IMG/VR virus record: IMGVR_UViG_3300040808_000141
Coordinates: 1 to 36,452 of that record
DNA from: a virus
Direction: 5' to 3' (one strand)
Length of the DNA stretch: 36,452 bases
Position 1 is the stretch's first letter. Each line of letters opens with the position of its first letter. Of this stretch, positions 29,805 through 35,645 are shown piece by piece. The translations under genes were made by a program, and so were the position numbers. The notes under the pieces are model-generated. The model saw nothing but the letters and a program-made list of their open reading frames with translations. It was not told the DNA's origin and did no database searches.

Positions 29805-29832
29805 GATCAAACGGGAATGGCCCCGACCGATC
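29805..29832 (+). promoter_or_regulatory. Leader hairpin L4
   Basis: GATC, AAA, CGGG, loop AATGGC, CCCG, ACC, GATC. Same two-tier scheme as L1-L3: four-base outer stem, 3x3 internal loop, four-base inner stem. An alternative fold with ATCGG/CCGAT (29801-29831) also exists. Followed by CTAGGAG before the ATG. Confidence 0.6.
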
Positions 29833-29849
29833 TAAACTAGGAGAAAAAA

Positions 29850-30299
29850 ATGAGCAAATTCGACGACCACAAATCTGCAATTGAGTTCATCTACGGCGGC
29901 AATGCTGTCTTCACTATCAAGTCTCTCAAGACTGATAAGCATTTCACATACAAAGTGACTCAAGCTAAACGCGAGAGTGAGCGCGACGCAGCTCCATATT
30001 TTGTTCGCGTTCTTGCTGGCCCTGACAATCAAGACTGGGCGGCTAGTCAGTACATTGGATTTCTTAAAGAGTACGCGCTTCCAGTTGACGCTGATCCATT
30101 GCTCGCTGGTAAAAAAGGCAAGCCTGATGCCCCTAGTTTCAAGGCGCTACAATGGGTTTTGATGAAGTTGTACCGCCGAGATATGGACGGTTTCGAGATC
30201 ATGCACGAGGGCCGTTGCTGCCGCTGCAATCGCACTCTTACTCATCCAGATAGCATCAAAACTGGCGTTGGCCCGGAGTGTGCAAAACACTTCGGCTAA
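29850..30299 (+). CDS. DUF6011-type zinc protein, 149 aa
   Basis: The C-terminal 30 residues (GRCCRCNRTLTHPDSIKTGV then GPECAKHF) are the DUF6011 signature, a small zinc knuckle with C123/C126/C144 and nearby His. The N-terminal part (NAVFTIKSLKTDKHFTYKV; YFVRVLAGPDNQDW) is the beta domain typical of this phage family, about 100 residues. Single-gene transcript: own promoter and leader L4, and it converges with the lipoprotein gene, overlapping by 4 nt. Probably a nucleic-acid-binding regulator; function unknown. Confidence 0.75.
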   Translation: MSKFDDHKSAIEFIYGGNAVFTIKSLKTDKHFTYKVTQAKRESERDAAPYFVRVLAGPDNQDWAASQYIGFLKEYALPVDADPLLAGKKGKPDAPSFKALQWVLMKLYRRDMDGFEIMHEGRCCRCNRTLTHPDSIKTGVGPECAKHFG

Positions 30300-30547
30300 G
30301 GCCGGAAACAATCCACCTCTGGATCGCACGTCTCAAAGTGACGATCCATCTCCGCATCAATTATTATGTACTCCCTGACGGTCTCTAAGACCGTCTCAGG
30401 CATCATGGCCGGACACTCGTAGGTTATGTTATAGACAGGCGCTGACGGCTCTTGTAGCTTCTCCACGATCCTCTTGGCCGTCATGATGGAACAACCTTGG
30501 CACACTAGCGCAATGCAGAGCGCGCCAAGGATGCGCCGTGGGATCAT
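30296..30547 (-). CDS. Small lipoprotein (o-spanin candidate), 83 aa
   Basis: The N-terminal 19 residues are a lipoprotein-type signal: [17 protein letters not shown], with Cys19 after VCQG as the likely lipidated residue. The rest is acidic, with Pro-rich and Cys residues ([23 protein letters not shown]). Small outer-membrane lipoproteins at the end of a lysis region are often Rz1-like spanins, but this one is longer and lacks a Pro-rich run. Its ATG overlaps the preceding gene (ATGA). It converges with the DUF6011 gene. Confidence 0.62.
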   Translation of the reverse strand: MIPRRILGALCIALVCQGCSIMTAKRIVEKLQEPSAPVYNITYECPAMMPETVLETVREYIIIDAEMDRHFETCDPEVDCFRP

Positions 30548-30684
30548 TTCTTTTTCTTTTTCGAAGCCTTCTTTTTTACAGCATATGCGATGGCGACCGC
30601 CTGTTTCGGCGGCTTACCAGCTTTGATTTCGGCCTCGACGTTTTTCTTAAATGCCTTCTTGGACTTACTTTTAACGAGCGGCAT
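30544..30684 (-). CDS. DUF6496-like basic small protein, 46 aa
   Basis: Reads [20 protein letters not shown] and ends [14 protein letters not shown], matching the DUF6496 layout (MPLVKxKSKKAFxxNVxxE, then [13 protein letters not shown]). Extremely Lys-rich, about a third. Overlaps the 36-aa gene by one base and the lipoprotein ATG. Such proteins are common in phage genomes and probably bind nucleic acid, but no function is proven. Confidence 0.75.
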   Translation of the reverse strand: MPLVKSKSKKAFKKNVEAEIKAGKPPKQAVAIAYAVKKKASKKKKK

Positions 30685-30794
30685 TATTTCTTCTTTTTAG
30701 CAACTGGCTTTTTTGTTTTGACCATTGCCTTCATTAGACATTTGCCAGCTGCCATGCAGCTTCTAGGATTGGGACAGGTAGGGCAAGTTTTCAT
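30684..30794 (-). CDS. 36-aa cysteine-rich basic peptide
   Basis: Reads [20 protein letters not shown], four cysteines in CxxC-x5-C-x5-C order, then a Lys-rich tail ending KKPVAKKKK. Good small zinc-binding candidate. It lies between the 3TM holin and the DUF6496 gene, overlapping the latter by one base. Recurs next to DUF6496 proteins in marine phages, function unknown. Confidence 0.68.
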   Translation of the reverse strand: MKTCPTCPNPRSCMAAGKCLMKAMVKTKKPVAKKKK

Positions 30795-30796
30795 TT

Positions 30797-31267
30797 TCAC
30801 CTCTTAACAGCGGAACTACCAACATAGAATGAGAATATCATCACCAAGATCGTGTCGAAATTCTCCCGAAACATTACTGCATTTTTGATTGTGTGCCATT
30901 CAATCCAAGTCTTGCTTGTATCAATTAGGCCCAACAAATATTTGCCACCAGACTTCATCTCAACTGGCACAGCAATGTCGACCGTCCCTAACATCGGAGC
31001 CAGACTAATTACCGCCACCATGAGCATGAAGAATATTACCAATACTCGCCTAGTCATGCTGGAGAATCGATCCTTAGATCGCAACTCAAACTCTCTGTTG
31101 GACATCTCGGATTGGGCCTTCATGCGCTCAACGTCAAACGTCAAACGCTCCATCAGCATCTTCTGATGATCTGCTTTGCTTTTCTGGCTATTCGCCATAA
31201 GACCAGATATGACACCAACGACATTTCCGCCAATAGCGAGTAACACCTCTGTAGGAAGTCCAAACAT
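30797..31267 (-). CDS. Three-span membrane protein, holin candidate, 156 aa
   Basis: Spans at about 7-24 (VLLAIGGNVVGVISGLM), 73-93 (RVLVIFFMLMVAVISLAPML) and 136-150 (ILVMIFSFYVGSSAV), with a charged coiled middle (27-72). The MFGLPTEVLLAIGG start matches a family of 3TM phage/GTA holin-like proteins. It lies in the lysis-type cluster between the endonuclease VII and the cysteine-rich peptide genes. No clear ribosome site precedes the ATG, and the upstream ORF overlaps it. Holin is the best inference; a structural membrane protein is the alternative. Confidence 0.6.
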   Translation of the reverse strand: MFGLPTEVLLAIGGNVVGVISGLMANSQKSKADHQKMLMERLTFDVERMKAQSEMSNREFELRSKDRFSSMTRRVLVIFFMLMVAVISLAPMLGTVDIAVPVEMKSGGKYLLGLIDTSKTWIEWHTIKNAVMFRENFDTILVMIFSFYVGSSAVKR

Positions 31268-31617
31268 TTGTGTTTCACATGAAACTTAATTAAATAAAAT
31301 GCTGCCATGAATGCCAGTTTGTGGTCATCACCAATCAGACCTATACTGCTATTGCAGTGGTGACATAGCAGTTTTCTTATTCTGCCAGTCTTGTGGCAGT
31401 GGTCAATATATAATTTTCCCTTGCCAGTATCCTTGCCGTCCATCCCGCAAATAACGCACTTGTTGTTCTGCTTGTACGCCATCTCAACATAGTCAGCGAA
31501 TACTATGCCGTATTTGTGTTTTAAGTGGTGGTCACGTTGCTGTTCTGGAGTTTTTTTTCTTTTTCGGCGTTTTTGCTGTTTTTGCGGCTTTTTTAAATTG
31601 CTCTGCTGTTGGTGCAC
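31153..31617 (-). CDS. Endonuclease VII-like HNH nuclease, GTG start, 154 aa
   Basis: Resolves branched DNA before packaging. The zinc/HNH core reads CVICGMDG (54-61), LYIDHCHKTGRI (69-80) and LLCHHCNSSIGL (83-94), with C54, C57, C85, C88, H73 and N89. The N-terminal 30 residues are Lys/Gln-rich and overlap the 59-aa gene by 86 nt. The C-terminal 38 residues overlap the holin gene start by 115 nt and lack the family's usual end. GTG at 31617 is the only start in reach; a frame extension from the upstream gene would need a +1 shift. Confidence 0.78.
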   Translation of the reverse strand: MHQQQSNLKKPQKQQKRRKRKKTPEQQRDHHLKHKYGIVFADYVEMAYKQNNKCVICGMDGKDTGKGKLYIDHCHKTGRIRKLLCHHCNSSIGLIGDDHKLAFMAAFYLIKFHVKHKCLDFLQRCYSLLAEMSLVSYLVLWRIARKAKQIIRRC

Positions 31618-31711
31618 CTTTACTACCAGCCTTCCTCATTTTCTCACCACTCCCAGCGGCAATGCGTTTACGTTTAGCGTGTATGTTCGCGTAGAGTCCT
31701 TTTTTAGCCAT
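31532..31711 (-). CDS. Basic small phage protein (MAKKGLYANIHAKRKRI), 59 aa
   Basis: Reads MAKKGLYANIHAKRKRIAAG, then GSGEKMRKAGSKGAPTAEQF and a Lys-rich tail. I recognise this phrase from many marine phage genomes as a tiny basic hypothetical protein near the capsid/lysis genes. The frame is open two codons earlier, but ATG 31711 overlaps the preceding stop (TAATG), so I prefer it. It overlaps the endonuclease ORF by 86 nt. Probably binds DNA or RNA. Confidence 0.68.
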   Translation of the reverse strand: MAKKGLYANIHAKRKRIAAGSGEKMRKAGSKGAPTAEQFKKAAKTAKTPKKKKNSRTAT

Positions 31712-32028
31712 TACCATTTCACCTTGTTAAAGAAAACTGACAATGCGAACGCACCAGCCCCAGTCACTAATGCCTCTGCTGGGAAGTGAGCTGGATGCAC
31801 AATCCAATCGCCAAATGCTGTCATTACTCCAATTGTCCAAGCGATCGCCCATTGGCTTGGATTGTTTTTTACAAATGTGCATAACGCTACGCTCGCGGCA
31901 GATATCACGCCAAGCTTAGATGCAGTCATAGCATGTTTTAAAGTAAGGACAGTTACGTCTCCTTGAACCATAGATAACATACAAGCGATCCACGACTCCC
32001 TGAATGCTTTCAAGCATTGCTTCAACAT
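31711..32028 (-). CDS. Multi-span membrane protein, 105 aa
   Basis: Reads MLKQCLKAFRESWIACMLSM, then helices or spans around ASKLGVISAASVALCTFV and WAIAWTIGVMTAFGDWIV, ending with TGAGAFALSVFFNKVKW: two to three transmembrane spans. Frame is open 18 codons upstream; I take ATG 32028, which begins directly after the stop of the DUF6321 gene (32030). A second holin-like candidate of the cluster. Nothing shows which one lyses. Confidence 0.62.
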   Translation of the reverse strand: MLKQCLKAFRESWIACMLSMVQGDVTVLTLKHAMTASKLGVISAASVALCTFVKNNPSQWAIAWTIGVMTAFGDWIVHPAHFPAEALVTGAGAFALSVFFNKVKW

Positions 32029-32029
32029 A

Positions 32030-32302
32030 TCATTTCTTCTTGTGTTTGTTAGCAAAATTTCTTGCGGCTTCAACACTACCAAAGCCCCATGCTTTTAGCG
32101 CCAATGCTTTACGAGTTGGCTTACCTTTAGAATCTTTCATCGGCCCCTTCATGCCAGCAAATCGAGCGGCAAATGAAACACGTCGAGGATTGGTGCCAGA
32201 CTTAACTGGAGCCTTCAGATTGCCTCCATCCTTCGCCTCAAAATGTTTGCGGCCTTTTTCATTCAAGCCACCTTTCGGATTTTGATACTTTTTAGCTACC
32301 AT
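32030..32302 (-). CDS. DUF6321-like basic phage protein, 90 aa
   Basis: Matches the DUF6321 layout: MVAKKYQNPKGGLNEKGRKH, then PVKSGTNPRRVSFAARFAGM, then KGKPTRKALALKAWGFGS and a Lys-rich end. Rich in Lys, Arg and Gly. The family is common near phage capsid genes, possibly packaged in the head, without known activity. Overlaps the 91-aa gene by 11 nt. Confidence 0.8.
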   Translation of the reverse strand: MVAKKYQNPKGGLNEKGRKHFEAKDGGNLKAPVKSGTNPRRVSFAARFAGMKGPMKDSKGKPTRKALALKAWGFGSVEAARNFANKHKKK

Positions 32303-32567
32303 GATTGCCTTGCCTTTCCAACAGTTTGACTCTAACTTTCAGATCGTGAATGTGCTCCAACATTTCTTCTTTTAGTTCTTGGCGCGCAAATGCGTTCCCC
32401 GGACTTGGAACAATCTCGCCATTAGGACTAATAAGTTGCATTTGGTTGGCGCGGATCAGCTGAATGTCTGAACGTATCTCGCCAATGGAAGAAATAACCC
32501 ACCACATGGCCGCAAGCAGAACTGGAACTAAACTAGCCAGCGCCTTTGCTATGTCAAAATCTTTCAT
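32292..32567 (-). CDS. Membrane plus coiled-coil protein, 91 aa
   Basis: One N-terminal span (ALASLVPVLLAAMWWVISSI, about 9-28) followed by a charged coiled coil (RSDIQLIRANQ and EEMLEHIHDLKVRVKLLERQ). This is the layout of an inner-membrane spanin or a small Xhl-type protein. Could pair with the lipoprotein at 30296, although the two are more than 1.7 kb apart. Its ATG overlaps the 38-aa gene (ATGA). Confidence 0.58.
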   Translation of the reverse strand: MKDFDIAKALASLVPVLLAAMWWVISSIGEIRSDIQLIRANQMQLISPNGEIVPSPGNAFARQELKEEMLEHIHDLKVRVKLLERQGNHGS

Positions 32568-32680
32568 CTAAACAATGAGCGCTTGGCGTTCGACTTCTTC
32601 ATCAAACGCTGACGCTGTTTTTTATTTAACTTTGTTCGCTTCGGAATTGGGCGAACTATCTCTTTATTTGCTTTTGCCAT
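32564..32680 (-). CDS. 38-aa very basic peptide
   Basis: Reads MAKANKEIVRPIPKRTKLNK then QRQRLMKKSNAKRSLF. Nearly 40 percent Lys or Arg. Overlaps the 51-aa gene by 17 nt and the 91-aa gene's ATG. Good candidate for a nucleic-acid-binding peptide. Small but frame position and overlaps fit a real gene. Confidence 0.55.
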   Translation of the reverse strand: MAKANKEIVRPIPKRTKLNKKQRQRLMKKSNAKRSLFR

Positions 32681-32819
32681 TCCAAAGATCGAATAAGGTT
32701 TTTATTTTCTCTTCTAAATGTTTTAATCTGAGAAGAGTCTCACTACGAAAACTGATCAACATCGCGGCCAAGATTCCTAGCGCCGAAATTATGGGCCAGA
32801 GTTCAACAAATTGGCTCAC
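32664..32819 (-). CDS. 51-aa single-span membrane peptide, GTG start
   Basis: Reads MSQFVELWPIISALGILAAM then LISFRSETLLRLKHLEEKIK. One hydrophobic span (about 7-23) followed by a short amphipathic, charged helix. GTG start overlaps the stop of the upstream gene (GTGA), so translation is coupled. The pattern, span then coil, repeats that of the two flanking genes at 32292 and 32816. Confidence 0.55.
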   Translation of the reverse strand: MSQFVELWPIISALGILAAMLISFRSETLLRLKHLEEKIKTLFDLWNGKSK

Positions 32820-33067
32820 TTGTCCGCCTTGCGGTCAATCTTGTCGTCGATGCCGTCGAGCTTGCACATGATGCGATCAACAAATTTTTCAAATTCTTGT
32901 TTTTTAAGATAGTCGCCAGCAACGAGTATTTCTATCTCGCTTAGGCGACGTTCTGTTCTTGATTGTGCGCGTTGCAAATCTCTCATCGCGATAAATATCA
33001 AGCTACCTAGCGCACCTAGAAGTCCGCTGACTCCACCAAGTAGCCAGTTGATGAAAGACTGATCCAT
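32816..33067 (-). CDS. Membrane plus coiled-coil protein, 83 aa
   Basis: N-terminal span (INWLLGGVSGLLGALGSLIF, about 6-25) followed by a highly charged helix (RAQSRTERRLSEIEILVAGD; LDGIDDKIDRKADK). Same design as the 91-aa protein, so the two may be related or may form a complex. Candidate inner-membrane spanin or holin regulator. AAGGA lies 10 bases before the ATG. The stop overlaps the next gene's GTG. Confidence 0.6.
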   Translation of the reverse strand: MDQSFINWLLGGVSGLLGALGSLIFIAMRDLQRAQSRTERRLSEIEILVAGDYLKKQEFEKFVDRIMCKLDGIDDKIDRKADK

Positions 33068-33364
33068 TTAGAATGTTCCTTCCCATACTCTAAACTTTGC
33101 AAAATCACTAGACATGATTTTCCTTCGCAGTACATCCTGAGCGGCATCAGTATCAGACCAATCGACACCAGCTTCTTTTAGCCACTGAGCGACAATGTGC
33201 ATCGGTATCCGCCCAACAAGTCTATTATCACCTTTTACTCGATCGTATCCAGCATCTTTTAACTGTTTTACTTGATTAAGTGTTGGCTCGTTGTCGTACA
33301 CACTCTCTATCGTAAGTGTGTCCCCACCGTCGTCATGATGCACGATCTCTTTAATTTTGCTCAA
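33068..33364 (-). CDS. Conserved head-region protein, TTG start, 98 aa
   Basis: Starts at TTG with AGGAG six bases upstream, right after the capsid-gene terminator. The text includes NQVKQLKDAGYDRVKGDN, RLVGRIPMHIVAQWLKEAGV and SDFAKFRVWEGTF, a phrase set I recognise as a small conserved protein found just downstream of capsid genes in marine podoviruses. No enzyme motif; maybe a head-completion or scaffold-release factor. TTG start implies modest translation. Confidence 0.68.
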   Translation of the reverse strand: MSKIKEIVHHDDGGDTLTIESVYDNEPTLNQVKQLKDAGYDRVKGDNRLVGRIPMHIVAQWLKEAGVDWSDTDAAQDVLRRKIMSSDFAKFRVWEGTF

Positions 33365-33375
33365 ACTAATCTCCT

Positions 33376-33401
33376 AAAAAAAGGGGGGCATAAAGCCCCC
33401 C
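33376..33401 (-). terminator. Rho-independent terminator after the major capsid gene
   Basis: On the minus strand GGGGGGC, loop TTTAT, GCCCCCC, then seven T (33382-33376). Strong GC stem. Lies 11 bases past the capsid stop and probably lowers expression of the downstream small genes relative to capsid. Confidence 0.92.
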
Positions 33402-33411
33402 ATACACCTGA

Positions 33412-34389
33412 TTAAGATGTTGTGCAATCGTAGATTGCGCCGTGTGCTACTTCAGAATTACACATAAGCGTTAGCTCAGTGATAACCTGTCTACGGCTTG
33501 AATCACCAGTTTTCGCCAACTCAGTGTTGCGTGTTGGGCGAAGGTTTCCGATTGTCCAATACTCATCTGACATGATGAATACGTCACGCGAACGGTGCTC
33601 CCGGCTTGGAATGAACGAGACTGTACCGAAAGATGTGACGTAGACATCGAGTGCTGAAACGACGGAATTATTTCCACCCACAGCTGCGCCGATTGTCGAA
33701 CGCTGGTTGTTCATACCAGTGAAGTTGTCAACAGCTGTTTGCATCTGGAATGCTGACAAATAAACTGATTGTGGCTTACCGCCTTGCTCCCAAATTGACT
33801 GCATGACTGTGTCAAATTTAGTTTGGCTGAAAGCTTCCTGATCGGATGAGTCCGTTCTAGTGTCTGTCCCATCGCCTGTAGGATCTGCACCATCAGTAAC
33901 GCCACCAGTAACAAAACTTGTGTTTGTCGTTAGCCAAGTTGGAACACCAGCGAGACGACGTGCAGTCGTTGTGCTGTTTCCGGCATTGCGCGCGGTGTTA
34001 GAAAAGAGCGCCTTTTCCACATCGAGCTTTTGCTCTTTAGCGACCTTCAACATTTGATAAGCCATCTCAGATGCGCGACCAGCTTTTTTAAGGCCAGCGT
34101 CTGTATCTGGAATAGAGACAGAGTTCTTGAAGATCTGCGTGTACGAACCTAGTCGTGTTGTAGCAGTTCTTGCCTCTGAAGTTGTTTCGTCACCTTCAAT
34201 GTGAGCATTGTCAGCAGACGAACGGAGTGTATCGGTTTGCCATTCTACAAAGGTGTTCGCAACTTTGACTTTTTTAGTCTTTGAGTAAAATGGTGTGTCT
34301 TCTGGGGACAGATTCGTTATTACCTCACTTAAGTCCTCGCGGATACCGACAGCATCGTAACTGTCGAAAGTATTACTAGGTTGTGCCAT
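33412..34389 (-). CDS. Major capsid protein (SU10-like, HK97 fold), 325 aa
   Basis: Forms the icosahedral shell. The N-terminus MAQPSNTFDSYDAVGIREDL and the following LSPEDTPFYSKTKK are typical of the SU10/DUF5309 capsid family. The central part has RLGSYTQIFKNSVSIPDTDA (E-loop side) and the C-terminus ends with HRSRDVFIMSDEYWTIGNLR and QVITELTLMCNSEVAHGAIY, the P-domain strands. The gene has AAGGT before its ATG and is preceded by scaffold and followed by a strong terminator. Length matches the family (about 320-340 aa). Confidence 0.9.
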   Translation of the reverse strand: MAQPSNTFDSYDAVGIREDLSEVITNLSPEDTPFYSKTKKVKVANTFVEWQTDTLRSSADNAHIEGDETTSEARTATTRLGSYTQIFKNSVSIPDTDAGLKKAGRASEMAYQMLKVAKEQKLDVEKALFSNTARNAGNSTTTARRLAGVPTWLTTNTSFVTGGVTDGADPTGDGTDTRTDSSDQEAFSQTKFDTVMQSIWEQGGKPQSVYLSAFQMQTAVDNFTGMNNQRSTIGAAVGGNNSVVSALDVYVTSFGTVSFIPSREHRSRDVFIMSDEYWTIGNLRPTRNTELAKTGDSSRRQVITELTLMCNSEVAHGAIYDCTTS

Positions 34390-34406
34390 GATAAATTACC
34401 TTTCAG

Positions 34407-35405
34407 TTATTCATTAACAATTAAAGCGAGTGCATCTTCGATGCTACCGCTCTGTTTAAATTTGGCTCTTTGCCGTTCCATCGCTTTGCGGCTAGGATTC
34501 TGTGCCTTCTTAGCGCCCGGCTTGATCACTGGTTTCGCGCCCTTGGCTTTCGCCTCGGCCTTCGACTTGCCAGCCATGATCTCGCGGTACTTTACGGCAT
34601 CATTCAAAACCCGTATCGCTCTTGAATCCATAATAGATCCAATTTCTTCTTGAGAGTAGCCATAATAATTCTGACCACCTTCGACCAACTTTCCTTTGAG
34701 TTTAGATGCTTTTTGAGCGTCTCCGAACTCAGGAATTATCTGAACTAGGTTAGACATTTCTTGCTGGAGATACGCTTGTACAGCACGTTCACGAGCCTGT
34801 TCCGATTCTTGCATTACTTGGCCCATTCTCTGTTGTTGCTGATTGTATTGATCCATAGCTTTGTCGTATCTGGCCTTCTCCTCAATGTATCCAATAGGAT
34901 CATTGCTGAGTAGTTCTTCAGATGGTGGACTTGGCTGTGTCAAGAACTGTCCTTGCTGCATTTGTTGGTACATCTCAACTAACTGCTGCCGCTCTGCTAA
35001 AAGATGAGAGTAAACCTCTTCGGTTTGTTTGCGCTTCTCAGCGACCTCTTGCATCCCTTGCTGGACGTACTTTTGGCCTGAATAACCTCGCTGTAGATCC
35101 TCAAGCGTTACCTGTTCCTCTTTACCGTCGACTTTAACGGTATATAGAACTGGCGCTTCTTGATCGGCTTCGTCATCTGCCTCGTTATCGTCCTCCATTT
35201 CGACTTCTACTTCTTCATCTTCCTCACCGTCGTCGACCTCGGTGTCATCAACGTCCTCTGATTCCGATGCTTCCACTTCTGGAGATACATCCTCAGATTC
35301 TGTAATTTCTTGCTCCTCGACTTGTTCGGATTCCTCTGGCTGAGTAATTAAACTTACTGCTGACTCGATGCTCCCATCGAATTGAGTTTCAGTCGTGTTA
35401 TCCAC
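34407..35405 (-). CDS. Scaffold protein, 332 aa
   Basis: Directs capsid assembly. The first about 85 residues are extremely acidic (many Glu/Asp; QVEEQEITESEDVSPEVEAS). A YTVKVDGKEEQVTLEDLQRG phrase near residue 87, typical of phage scaffolds, leads into a long coiled coil (YSHLLAERQQLVEMYQQMQQ) and a basic C-terminus (KSKAEAKAKGAKPVIKPGAK) that binds the shell. GTG start; GGGAG is 11 bases upstream. Located between the 77-aa helper and the capsid gene, the standard order. Confidence 0.85.
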   Translation of the reverse strand: MDNTTETQFDGSIESAVSLITQPEESEQVEEQEITESEDVSPEVEASESEDVDDTEVDDGEEDEEVEVEMEDDNEADDEADQEAPVLYTVKVDGKEEQVTLEDLQRGYSGQKYVQQGMQEVAEKRKQTEEVYSHLLAERQQLVEMYQQMQQGQFLTQPSPPSEELLSNDPIGYIEEKARYDKAMDQYNQQQQRMGQVMQESEQARERAVQAYLQQEMSNLVQIIPEFGDAQKASKLKGKLVEGGQNYYGYSQEEIGSIMDSRAIRVLNDAVKYREIMAGKSKAEAKAKGAKPVIKPGAKKAQNPSRKAMERQRAKFKQSGSIEDALALIVNE

Positions 35406-35411
35406 GGTACT

Positions 35412-35645
35412 TTATCTCCCTTTTTTATCGAAGATCTTCTCGTCCGCAAAAACGGTGTTGATGTAATCTTCAATTTTACTTAATGCACGAATAATTTCGT
35501 GCGCCTCATCACGATCCTCGACAGTCGAGTTCGGATCCATGAAGATGCCGACTTGCAGCATCTTTACGGCTTCCATGACTTCCTGAAATACGGGATCGTC
35601 ATTGAGCCGTTTGAGTTTACTTGCTCGCTCTTTTGCGTTAGCCAT
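35412..35645 (-). CDS. Small head-assembly-region protein, 77 aa
   Basis: Helical protein: MANAKERASKLKRLNDDPVF, then VMEAVKMLQVGIFMDPNS and a helix AHEIIRALSKIEDYINTVFA. It sits between portal and scaffold, its ATG overlapping the portal stop (TAATG). I recognise a small conserved gene in this slot in other podoviruses, with no known function; portal- or scaffold-associated helper is inferred. Confidence 0.62.
   Translation of the reverse strand: MANAKERASKLKRLNDDPVFQEVMEAVKMLQVGIFMDPNSTVEDRDEAHEIIRALSKIEDYINTVFADEKIFDKKGR

Noticed and set aside
31548-31568. Programmed -1 frameshift at the A8 run linking the 59-aa protein to endonuclease VII
   Set aside because: A AAA AAC heptamer is present, but the nuclease frame is +1, not -1, so the classical mechanism does not join them.
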